Positions 44,056-54,100 of a DNA stretch of 64,000 bases are shown here, in pieces (the first letter of the stretch is position 1; each line of letters starts with the position of its first letter). Source of the DNA: Flectonema sp. DT1601 (Eukaryota > Euglenozoa > Diplonemea > Diplonemida > Diplonemidae); assembly GCA_964019425.1 (NCBI GenBank), contig OZ025839.1, positions 1 to 64,000 of the forward strand, in the 5' to 3' direction. The position numbers were made by a program, and so were the translations under genes. Below the pieces are notes generated by a model. That model was not told where the DNA came from, did no database searches, and was given only the letters and a program-made list of their open reading frames with translations.

Positions 44056-44436
44056 CCCGCAACAGCTTAAAGGGGGACTGCAAATAAGAAAAAAAGATAA
44101 TAAATTTTTTTTTCTTTTGTTTTTTCCCCTACCGATTTCAGGAATACAAGGACGACAAATGATGCCTTGCTTGGGTCAATTTTCGTAATGTTTTTTTTTT
44201 TTTTTGTTATTTTTTTTTTTTTTTTTCCCCTATTCATATTTAAGATGGGAAAAACTTGAAGAGAATTTCTCTAAAATGAGAAATTAAAAAAATTAGTTAG
44301 AAAAAATGAATTTGTTATTTAGTTAGTTAGCAAACCACCGAGTACCAGTTAAGCTAGATGATCAAAGTCAACCGAGTGGAATCCCAATAATGCGGAAGTG
44401 TTTCAACATGGAAAGGGGGAATACCAATGTGAAGGG

Positions 44437-44468
<32 letters not shown>

Positions 44469-45003
44469 ACAGAAAGTGGAGGATGAAAGAGAAAAAAAAA
44501 CTTACATGCACACCACACCACCGATTTCCAATTGTATACTAAATGAAGCTTTACTCTTCTTCTTCTTTTTTTTTTTTTTTTTTTTTTTTAGGGGTGAAAA
44601 AACGATCATGTAAGAAAAACAACGATTCTGACATATCTCTATATATATATTTTTATTCTCCCCTATCAACATCTGCTGTTGGATTAATGCAACAAACACA
44701 CGTGTAGCCACCGGTGAAGAAAAAAAAAAAAAAAAACGAAGAGTAAACGAACCTCAATAGAGAAGGGTATTCTCTATCTGATTTTGTTAAAAAAAATAAA
44801 ATAAAATAAAAAAAAAACATTATAAACAAGAAGAAGAAGGGGGTCGTTCGTTCTAAATGTCGAATACGCTAAGCTACAGTCCAATGACTCCACCCATTTT
44901 ATGTGAGTAGTCACCAATCGCAAGTATGACACTAAAGATTGACCATACCTGAAGACAAATAAAATAAAAAACCAAAGAAAGACAACTTGATATTAATAAT
45001 AAA

Positions 45004-46864
45004 CTATGCGGTAATTGGTTCAGCGAGTGACTCATCAATCGGATGTGCCTCTGGCTCAATCAATTCTTCTGGTTCCTGTTGTTGTTTAATATAATACAAG
45101 AAATTGGTATCAAGACACACAATAAAACGAAAGACATACAATGATTTCTTCAGCAGTTGTTGGAATAGTAGTCGTAGCAGGTTTGCTGACCTTCGCACTC
45201 TGCTTCTTAGCCGTTGACATCTTCGGCGCCATCGCAGCAGCACGCTCCCTGGCAGCTTCCGATGCTCTTTGAAGAGCGTTTCGTACCTTTTTTTTTTTTT
45301 TTTTTTTTTTTTTGAATCACAGAACCCCTCAACAACTGTCAGGGTAATTAATAAAAGAATAACATCATACAGATCTGTGCATCATGGTGAGAGAGAAGCT
45401 ATCCGACGCGCTGTTCAATGCAGCAGAGACTTGTTCTCCATAGTTACCAGCAAGTAGTTTATTAACTCCTTCTTCAATGGCGTTGAAGGCGGAAGAAATG
45501 TGAGACTGAGCAGCCTTTGGGATATTTGTAGTTCCCGTCTGAGATGTTTTTGAAAGATGGGATATGAACGATGGAATAGCGTTGGCTAAATATTTTGCCG
45601 GGACTGCAGAGCGGACGGCGAGGTGGACTTCAGTCGCAAATGTCTGCGCGTATTGAATCCACTCTTTATCATTTTGTTCTTCAACCCACTCGTCTGCGTC
45701 ATCAGCGTACGTTGACAACTCATCCGATGAGAAAGATCTCAAGTGAGGTCCACATTGCAGTCTGCTGAACATCATCTTCCCCAACTCTGTTTCCATTCCA
45801 GTTGGAGTGACTGTGCTACATGCTAGTTCAGCATGTCTCTTGACATCACTTTCTTCAAAAGTAGATCTCATTGACGCCTGAAGCCATGCAACAGCGGCAA
45901 CATGACTGTTCTTCTCACAGAACTGTTCAGGAATTGGTTTGTTTGATTCTAAAGCAGCCTGAAGAGGGTAAAGGATTTCATCTTCTTCAGTCTTCGTGAA
46001 CATCGAATCCTCAATTTCAAAATCAGAAATTGTTGACATGTGAGAGTTCTCTGAAGAAGTACTACAGGAGTCATCGTCCTCCCACATGTTGTCCTCGAGC
46101 CAGGCAGCATTTTCTGCTGCACTCATCCCTCTGTTGTTGGCGTCCCATGAGTTTTTTAACTCGTCCATCGATCCATCAGCTGGCTGCATGGCTGCTGTGA
46201 CTGCTAAGGAAGCCAGGGCGACAAGTCTAGCACCGGCACTGCTTTTTTGTTTTTGTGTTTGTGGTTTGAAGGTCTTGGTTCCATCCATCTCCACGTAATA
46301 GAAAGCATCAGCTGTTCCTTCACATGGCATTGGTGATGGTGATTTATACTCGTGTCCGTTTTTTGCGAGTTTCTTTGATACGGTTGCTAGAAGTTCCAAG
46401 TGTTTCTTACCCTTTTCGTGGACGTCAAACTGTCCGAGAGAGTTGCAAACGACATTACACTCAGCGCAGTAGTATTTCTTTGCTCTAACTGTAGGCTTAC
46501 TAATCCTATCTTCCTTTGGTACCGGGTGTGGACGAACACCTTCAAACTTAACACTAATATTCTTATTGGAAGTAATGTGATCAGCTAGTCTCCCTGGATG
46601 CAACCAATGACACACATGCGGCCATGCATTTGAAAACTTCTCACAAGTGTCACTCCATAGCTGTCTGTTGACCAATTCTTTATCAACAGCCCAATCTATC
46701 ATTTCTCTGAAGTCAGCTTCGCATTGTAATACTTCTTTTGGTTGTTCTTCTCTTACACCAGGACGATATGCTTTCCTTAGTAGTCTATTCTTGAAGAGGT
46801 CCATTATGCCTTCGAGTCCAGCTGGGGGGCCTGGAGTGGTGGTGGTATCAGATTTTGATGACAT
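45004..46864 (-). CDS. Matrin/U1-type C2H2 zinc finger protein, three exons
   Basis: Predicted exons 46864-45371, 45286-45140 and 45075-45004 join in frame to 570 aa. One finger of the matrin/U1-like type is clear (~130-160: YYCAECNVVCNSLGQFDVHE, then KGKKHLELL), a class that usually binds double-stranded or structured RNA. The rest is largely helical and acidic, with no other domain recognised. If intron 1 were not spliced, translation would stop after MMHRSV. With it removed (84 nt, GTATGATG...AAAG), the frame continues as RNALQRASEAARERAAAMAPK. Intron 2 (64 nt, GTATGTC...AACAACAG) leads to an acidic end, ELIEPEAHPIDESLAEPITA. The finger-bearing exon is certain; the two short 3' exons are good predictions. 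Confidence 0.72.
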
Positions 46865-47465
46865 ACTCTTAATGACTGATTTGGGGGAATGATAGCGATG
46901 ATGATATTGACTTCAAAAAAAAAAATTTTTTTTTGTAGTTGAGCGCCACTTACCTATGTTACTCGTTAGCAGTTTTTTTATAAAACTACTCGAGATTAAC
47001 TACAGCCAACGAACACCAGGGAAGGGGGGGAACGGCCTTTTGTCACCAGCCGTGTATACTAATATTTGATGATACGAGAACTGGAAGGAGGAAAGAAAAA
47101 AAAACTAATCCGTCACTTACAAAAGAAAGTCGTTCGAAACACACACTGAAAGAAATTGAAATCTCACACAGTAGGCAGCCAGTTTCATTTGTTTTCGTTT
47201 TCGTTTTTTTTTTTTTTTTTTTTCCCGTTCTAATTTAGAACTTTCAAAAAAAAAAAAAAAACGTTAAATTGCCTCGTTGTGTATGGCGGGTAAGGGAAGA
47301 CGAAAGCAGACAAAACTATACCAGAGGGGATGGGAGAGAAATTGAAAAACGATAAAAAAAACATCAACACCGAAAAACTGTATCAGTTAGAAGGATCAGA
47401 TCTTCTCACACGATAGACCCCTCTCATCATAATTATTAATATAAAACATCTGTCTCACGGATCCT
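46865..47465. other. Spacer between zinc finger and Vti1 genes
   Basis: Contains the zinc finger gene leader (TTCCCCCAAATCAG on the minus strand, 9 nt upstream of ATG), an A/T homopolymer pair near 46916-46935, and T22C3 and A15 tracts near 47200-47262. No gene seen. Confidence 0.55.
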
Positions 47466-48152
47466 TTATGGTGAAGTTGTCGGAGCTGGTACTGGTGGGC
47501 TTGGTGACGGAGATGAACTCCCTGATAAACTAACCCAAATAATAACAATAATCATTATTGATACCACAGCTATTAGTAAGTAAACCATTAATTTATTTCT
47601 CGTTATGTTACTAACTAATTGACGAACGAGGGCACGTGCGGTACTCACTTGATAGTTAGTGTCATCAATCATTTCTATATCTCTTTCTATTGTACGTCTC
47701 TGACCATGGAGATTACCGAGAATATCGTTGCCAACATCCTCAGTCATTGCAGCGATGTGTAAAGCTTCAGTTACTTTATTAGTTTGAGCATCAGTCCTGT
47801 CAGTAGTATGAATTAGTAAAGCTTTGTCATCCATTCCTGCGGTACTTTCATCACCTTTTGCGGATTCGAATAGTTTTGCTCTTCTTTCTTTCTCAAGTTC
47901 GTCGATTTTTCTAGTCATGGAAGCGACTTGTCTTTTATAACCTTGCATTCTCTCTTTAAGACCTGGATTTCCATGAACTTCACACTCCATTGATTTTATA
48001 TTGTCCCTCATGCTTGTTAGGGTTCTCTTAACATCCGATTCCATCTTTGATGCCTCCGTTGGAAGAAGACCTCCCTCAAGTGCTGAGAAACCATCTTCAA
48101 CATGGGATGCTGAGTCCTTGTAATCCTGTTCGTACATCTCATAAACTGACAT
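47466..48152 (-). CDS. VTI1: Vti1-type Qb-SNARE
   Basis: 228-aa tail-anchored SNARE for Golgi/endosomal membrane fusion. An N-terminal helical region (~1-105) corresponds to the Vti1 Habc-like domain. The SNARE motif (~125-190) contains GNLHGQRRTIERDIEMIDD, with the zero-layer Gln in the LHGQR position characteristic of Vti1 (compare the family's ELRGQRE). It ends in RNKLMVYLLIAVVSIMIIVI, where the membrane anchor begins (~191-211). An unusual Ser/Pro-rich luminal tail of about 20 residues follows the anchor. ATG at 48152 is preceded by TTATTCAACAG. Confidence 0.87.
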   Translation of the reverse strand: MSVYEMYEQDYKDSASHVEDGFSALEGGLLPTEASKMESDVKRTLTSMRDNIKSMECEVHGNPGLKERMQGYKRQVASMTRKIDELEKERRAKLFESAKGDESTAGMDDKALLIHTTDRTDAQTNKVTEALHIAAMTEDVGNDILGNLHGQRRTIERDIEMIDDTNYQVSTARALVRQLVSNITRNKLMVYLLIAVVSIMIIVIIWVSLSGSSSPSPSPPVPAPTTSP

Positions 48153-48352
48153 GTTATTTGTCGTGTTTTTTTATTATTATCTATTTGCTGTTGAATAATA
48201 AAATGATTTTTTTTTTTTTCCCCCCTGCCGTAAATACTCCTTATTCGTATTCTGTTCTAGAAAGAGTAGTTTTGTTTAAATATACAACTCTCAGGCGAAT
48301 ATATTAATGAAGACAAAAACAAAAACAAGAAAATATGGTACAGCCTGCTGCT

Positions 48353-48691
48353 CTAAAGATCGTATTTTACGAATTTCGGTAATATTTGTTTCTCTTCTTC
48401 TCCAAGAAAATCTCGAATGCAATCCGCTATCTTTTTTTTACTGCTGGCTGCAAGTTTCTTTCCAGCAGTCACAGGACGTGTACTTGGAGGAGTTGCATTA
48501 GAATATGGTGAGTACCTCGGAGGTGATAACACATCTCGAAGCTTTTCACTTATATCAATTATACCATGTTCTCCTTTCTTTATATTGAGTAGTTGTTTTC
48601 TTTCAGTTTCTTCATCACATTTTAGTTTTTGAGAGCTTCCCTTAAGTTCCTGAGTAATCTTGTTCATCATTTCCTCTGATGAGATGTTCAT
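48353..48691 (-). CDS. Small hypothetical protein (112 aa)
   Basis: ATG-initiated frame with normal codon use in the minus-strand cluster, between Vti1 and the LYR protein. The first half is helical and charged (MNISSEEMMNKITQELKGSS...). A Pro/Ser/Tyr segment follows (SPPRYSPYSNATPPS), then a basic helix ending in IADCIRDFLGEEE. No signal peptide or membrane segment. A TTCCCTTCAAAG acceptor-like stretch lies ~20-30 nt upstream of the start. I do not recognise the family. Coding status is likely from composition and position. Confidence 0.6.
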   Translation of the reverse strand: MNISSEEMMNKITQELKGSSQKLKCDEETERKQLLNIKKGEHGIIDISEKLRDVLSPPRYSPYSNATPPSTRPVTAGKKLAASSKKKIADCIRDFLGEEEKQILPKFVKYDL

Positions 48692-48848
48692 GTTATAAAT
48701 AGTTTTGGAACACTTTGAAGGGAAGTAATATAATATTAAATAAACAAGACCTCTGAAATGTATGACTTCCTACTGAAAGACGTGTGTGATAGTTAAGTTT
48801 GGAATCACAATCTCTACGTGGTGGCAGTGTACAGATAGATGATAAGGC

Positions 48849-49643
48849 TCACGTGTAACCGTAGTCCAAGATGTTGAAATCACCTCTTCTCTGCCCACGA
48901 AGTTCACGTCTCTTTCGACCCATCCAATTCTTCATATCCATGTCGTGTCCAGGACTTTCAAATGCCTGATGACGTTGACGAAGATGCTTTCCAACAGGTC
49001 TTCTGAGTTTGTGTGGTCGCATAACATTTCGACCTAAAGCCTTCATATCCGACATGAATGTTGGAGATCCGACTACTTGTGGTTGTCGATAAATTTTATG
49101 AAATCCAATATCTTTTATTGCCTTCACTTCAGCAGGATGAGCAGTGAATGGATACAAGTCTAAGTCATCGATCATTTTCTCTTCTTCGACCGCATGAAAA
49201 AGTAAAAACCTAGCCGCTGGATCATGAAGTGTTCTCAATCTCTCTTTCCTTACTAACATGTCAATGTAGACACATAAAACTTGTCTTCCGAGTTTTAAAT
49301 TTCGAGTAACTCTTCGTTTGTTGTATGGAGCTGCTCTCGCATCTTTAAAAGTTCTCCTTAGTAAGGAACTCAGTCGCTCTCTGGCTTCAACTGGAAATTT
49401 ATTTATCAACCTCCAGAAGCATCTGTACATTGTGAGAGCTGATGCTTTTGGTAGACTTTTACTGGAAAGAAATCCTTTCTTGGGATCCCAAACGTCTTGA
49501 TTGACCCCAATCATCTGTTGCCATGCTCTACCACTGGTAGTGTCAATAACAGGTGTTCCTCTTTTTGGGTCATATCGGTATTCCCTTATCTCTTTAGACG
49601 ATCTTTTATAATCAGGCATACCACTATTGCTTTGAGATCTCAT
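48849..49643 (-). CDS. LYR-motif (Complex1_LYR-like) protein
   Basis: 264 aa. Residues ~70-110 read TMYRCFWRLINKFPVEARER with a following LLRRTFKDARA, matching the LYR family pattern (LYR-like tripeptide, then F-P and a downstream Arg/Phe helix). LYR proteins act mostly in mitochondria as adaptors for iron-sulfur delivery, respiratory-complex assembly or the mitoribosome. This protein is much longer than the usual 80-120 aa, with a polar N-terminus and a basic C-terminal 100 residues (RPHKLRRPVGKHLRQRHQ...). The partner cannot be read from sequence. The leader ends in TTTTAGCTTTGCAG ~35 nt upstream of the ATG. Confidence 0.7.
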   Translation of the reverse strand: MRSQSNSGMPDYKRSSKEIREYRYDPKRGTPVIDTTSGRAWQQMIGVNQDVWDPKKGFLSSKSLPKASALTMYRCFWRLINKFPVEARERLSSLLRRTFKDARAAPYNKRRVTRNLKLGRQVLCVYIDMLVRKERLRTLHDPAARFLLFHAVEEEKMIDDLDLYPFTAHPAEVKAIKDIGFHKIYRQPQVVGSPTFMSDMKALGRNVMRPHKLRRPVGKHLRQRHQAFESPGHDMDMKNWMGRKRRELRGQRRGDFNILDYGYT

Positions 49644-49731
49644 TTCTTCTTGATGTCCTCGACTTGAATGTCGTTGTTCTGCAAAGCTAAAACTGTTTTT
49701 TTTTTTTTTTTTTTTTTTTTTTTTGTTCCAA

Positions 49732-50075
49732 TTAATTTATGTCACACATAACTGCGTTAACATACAATTCAGGTTCGTGGTCTCTCTCTTCGTGGAAGTT
49801 TGAATGTTCGGACTTGTCTTTGTATTCCTTAGATGCCCTGACGTCACCTTGTCTCATTTGTCGATAGTTTTGCCAATTCTGATTCGTGTTTTGTTATTAT
49901 TATTTTTTAATTCTTTTTTTTTTTTTCCTCCAACAAATAGACAAACCTTTGCATATTCCGGTACTCCGGTAAACGTCGTTGAATTAGCATCGTCTTCACT
50001 GGCTCCCAAAACCTTCGTTCTACGTTGGTGTTGTAGATGCTGTCGCAGCCCTGTGGGTGCCACAGTTCGCCTCAT
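49732..50075 (-). CDS. Small hypothetical protein, two exons (91 aa)
   Basis: Exon 1 is 50075-49947 (MRRTVAPTGLRQHLQHQRRT...GVPEYAK) and exon 2 is 49878-49732 (NWQNYRQMRQGDVRASKEY...CDIN). They are separated by a 68-nt intron, GTTTGTCT...CGAATCAG, of the length seen in neighbouring genes. Both exons are in phase 0 and the joined frame reads through to TAA. The product is small, soluble, basic in exon 1 and acidic/polar in exon 2. No family is recognised, though the Arg-rich start could target mitochondria. Unspliced, the frame enters Lys/Asn runs from the intron. Confidence 0.6.
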
Positions 50076-51198
50076 TTTACCTTTTTGACAATGAAGATAT
50101 GATTCTTATTTTGAAAGACAAAAAAAAAAAAAAAATGCTTTAATTCAGTCACTTATGAGTACCTGTCAAGAGGTACTTTGTTACTTAATTCTGAAGTTAT
50201 CAAATCACATACAACACATCGTTAGGAATATAAATATGAAGGGAAAGAACGAAACAAAACACGGCAACAAAACACGATCGTTTTGCGATGCAAATCTTAT
50301 ACCATAACTTACACCGCAAGAAGTTTTATGCTGAGTGGGGAGGTGTTGACAGCGAGCATCGACTACGCTCATATAACGAAATAAACACTTTAGGTTATTT
50401 TTATTTATTTTTTTTTTTTTAGAAAAAGCTGTTTTCCTCCTCCCCTCACTATACTAACGACTACCTACATGGAAGAGATCAGTGAGCAGTGACGCAGATT
50501 AATAATAACAAAAAAAAAAAAAAAATTAAAAAAAAAAAACATGCCAACAAAGCGAAGAATAAATCTCACCGCAATCATACTATTAGAAAGTAAGACTCAG
50601 AGAGGTCAAAATGTTCACATCAAAAGGGGAAGAGAGAAATCTAAAAATGAAACCCTGCCTGTCGATGATTCGAATTTTTTTATTTTTTTTTTTCCAGTTT
50701 TTTTAAAAAAAAAAAAAAAACACCTTTACAATGTTGAACATTTCGCTACCCCTTCCGGTGTGTTAAAAATGATTTATTATTTCATAAAAGATTTATAAAA
50801 ATTAAACAACAAAAAAAAAAAAGAGGGAATGAGAAAAAAAAAAAAAAAATCTAACAAAGAAGCTACTCGATCACTAGCCAAACTGTAGTGTGACGTTTCA
50901 AAAACAAAAAAAAAAAGATTACAAAAGAAGAGAGGACACAAGTCATACCAATCCACGCAATTGGTTTTTTTTATTTTTGTACTTTACAAGGACTGTGTGC
51001 AACTTCCATTTTTCGAAACTTCCTTTTTGACTAAAAGGAAGAAGAAAAAAAAATTGTTTCTTATTTTTTTTTTTTTTTTTTTTTTGTTGTTGTTCCCTCT
51101 GAACTCTAATAACAGTTTCTTACTACTCGAATCGATGGAAGAAAAAAAAAAAAAAGAATATATCAGCAAGAAAGAAATTTCTTAACAAAAATTAATAA
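50076..51198. other. Spacer upstream of the 91-aa gene and downstream of the coiled-coil gene
   Basis: AT-rich with several A/T homopolymers (near 50126, 50412, 50511, 50705, 51066) and no frame of normal composition. It contains the 3' UTR of the coiled-coil gene. A short near-palindrome, CAAAACACGATCGTTTTG, lies near 50268. Confidence 0.5.
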
Positions 51199-54100
51199 CT
51201 ACTGATTGCCGTTATCCTTAACATCATTAACGACACATAAGTCAGCTGCACGTCTCAATATCGATACTCCCCTTCCTCTTTTAGGTGAGGATAGTAGAAG
51301 CATATCAATTCCGTGTCTGTCTGTAAGCATCGTCTTCAAACCTGCTGATTCTAATAAAGTCATCGATTCCATCTTAGAACGCGGGGAGTCGATTTCTAGC
51401 ATTCGAGAACCGTCTTCGGCTTCAATCTCTTTAGCACATGGAATTTCCTCTTTCATTTCATGAATTAAATTATCGGGTAGGTTACCAAGCAATAAGGGTC
51501 CTGAAGTACTTGTCTTTGAATTCTCATTAACTGTTTGCAGCATTGACAGCCCTCTCATTTTACTTCGAGGTGAACTGAGTCGCAGCATTTGAATGCCATT
51601 AATTGAAACTTCATCAGCATTTTGAATATCAGAACGAATGGAGTCGGTTGTTTCTTGAGGAAGATTTCCTAAGAGTAGTGCCTCAGATGAATTAAGCTGG
51701 TCTTCACTCAGGACACTACTTGCTTCTTGTAATAGGGAAAGACCGACCATTCTTGATCTTGGTGAGGATATCGAAAGCATTTTAATACCATCGCATGAAA
51801 TAATTTCTATCTTTTCATCTTTTATCTCAGACCTAACTACTTCTTCAAGCGCGACGGGTAGATTACCCAACAGCAATGGTTTCACTACCTGACTGTTATT
51901 GGAATCATCTGTTTGTGAAAACAGCTGTTTTGGTTCTGTTGAAGTTTCTTCCGGATGCAGACCAGCATTTTCGAGAAGTTGCAGTCCGCTCATCTTACTT
52001 CCAGGTGATGATATTTTGAGCATTTGAAGACCAGCAGCGTTAGTTCCCAATTCCTCAGTATTATTGATATCAGTAGCCTCTAATAAATTACTTTGAAGTT
52101 CTTCAGATGACTCCACCAATAAAGGTTTCTCATGCTCTGATCCTTCACTATGTTCACTAACACCCGGAGAGTTAACAATCACAAAGTCTGCATCAGGACC
52201 AGAGTATTCTTGCATTTGTATCCCAGTTCTGTGCAGCATTGATAATCCAGTTATTTTACTTCGAGGGGTTGATAACTTAATTACTCTTTTATCAGGATCG
52301 TCACAGTGAAGTTCAATTGCATTAACAATGGGTCTAATTGTATCATGTACTGTATGAGGTAATTCAAGAATTACTGGTTTCTCACCTTGAATACGACTTG
52401 CATGGTCTGCAGGAGACTCACCAGGTCTTGGTGCAGAGTCTAAACAAAATGTTAGTGCTGGTGATGTCTCTGATCCACCTGAAGCACCAATCATCGCTGC
52501 TAAGTAAAACACAGGACCACTCTCATGAGGAATACATTTAATAGATTTCATTGATAAAGCTGAACAAGACCTGTCAGTTATCGACGACATATCAACTGAT
52601 TGTTCGTATCTAACATCTGAGAAGTTACACGACTCGTTACAGGCGCTGTTGGTGTAGGGGTGGAGATGGTTTTTGTGTCCGGCGGTATGACGCTTTTCGG
52701 AGTCAGCGAGTTGCTTCTTCAGAGAACTCTGTGAGTCTTGAAGCTGTGAGATAGTTGATCGCAGAGTTGAGATAGTCATTTCCATCATCTGAGGCTCAGC
52801 AGGTGTTATTGTGAGACGTGCTATCTCTGACTGCAGCTGCGACACTTGAGTATCGTAGACCTCCGCAGATTTAATGTTTTCCTTTTCAAGATTTCCCTTT
52901 TCAGCCTCAGCTGTTGCGAGTTGTTCCCTAAGCGATTCCACAGAGTTAGTGCGACCTTCTTCTTCCAACAGTTGTTTTAGTTTCGATATTTCTGATCGCT
53001 GATTCTGTTCAACTTCTTCCAGGTCAGCGAATCTGTTTTTCAGTTGCGCTAATTCTAAAATAGAAGCTTCTTGTTGTTCTTCCATTTCAGCAATGTTTGT
53101 AGTTGAGCTACCCTGTTGTTCAATCTGTGCAGTCAGTTCAGTAATTTTTGCCTTCCAGTTGGAACTTATCTCTTCGAGTTCCGCAAGTTTAGAGAGTTGT
53201 TCTTGTCCTTCGCGTACTTCTGATGTGAGTTCAGTTATTCTTGTGTTCGCTGCTTCTAACTCTGCAGTCGATTGATTTGCTTCGAGTTGTGATTTCAATT
53301 CTTTTATCTTATCGTTGGCCGCCTGCAGCTCTGAGGAATCCGCAGAAGCCAACTTCGATTCTAACTCAGCGATAGTCGCGTTTGCTGCTTCAAAGTCAGC
53401 TGCCGGTGTTGCTGCGGTTGCTTCGAGTTGGGAAATCTTTTCTTCTAATTCCGCCACCTTGCTGTTGGCTGTCTGCAGTTCTGAGTCACCCGCCGCACTT
53501 GATTCCAATTCAGTGATTCTCTTATTCGCTATTTCTAAATCAGAATTACCCGCCTCTCGCAGTTGGGAAATCTTTTCTTCTAATTCCGCCACCTTGCTGT
53601 TGGCTGTCTGCAACTCTGAGGGATCCGCAGAGGCGACCTTCGATTCTAACTCAGAGATAGTTGCGTTTGCTGCCTCTAAGTCAGCTGCTGTTGTTGCTTC
53701 GAGTTGAGATATCTTTTTTTCTAATTCCGTTACCTTGGCGTTGGCTGTCTGCAACTCTGAGGGATCTGAGGAGGCGACCTTCGATTCTAACTCAGCGATA
53801 GTTGCGTTTGCTGCTTGCAGCTCTGAATTATCTGCTGGTGATGTATTCGTCTGATTGTCTTCAAGAAGTGATATCTTTCCTTCAAGATCAGATATCTTTT
53901 GATTTGCTGCATGGAGCTCTGAATTATTTGAGGAAGCTAACTGAGCTTCCAACTCAGCGATTCTTTCATTGGAACCTTCTGCTGTGGGAGTTTGAGTCGC
54001 CTGTAGTTCTAAAATCGTTGCTTCAAGTTCAGCAATTGTTGAGGATTGATCTGCTTGTGTTAGTTGTTGTTGAAGATCTGTGAGCTTTCCTTCCAAGTCA

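Larger units (their letters stand above)
41400..45003. other. Gene-poor region between the CCCH and matrin-type zinc finger genes
   Basis: AT-rich with many homopolymers, a GA repeat, an AAT repeat and a strong hairpin at 44034. On the minus strand, a T-rich tract ending in TTTGTCTTCAG (about 44949) is followed by an open stretch of 24 codons (VWSIFSVILAIGDYSHKMGG...) to a stop near 44874. It looks like an acceptor plus a terminal exon, but no donor exon was found. Nothing else is supported. Confidence 0.5.
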
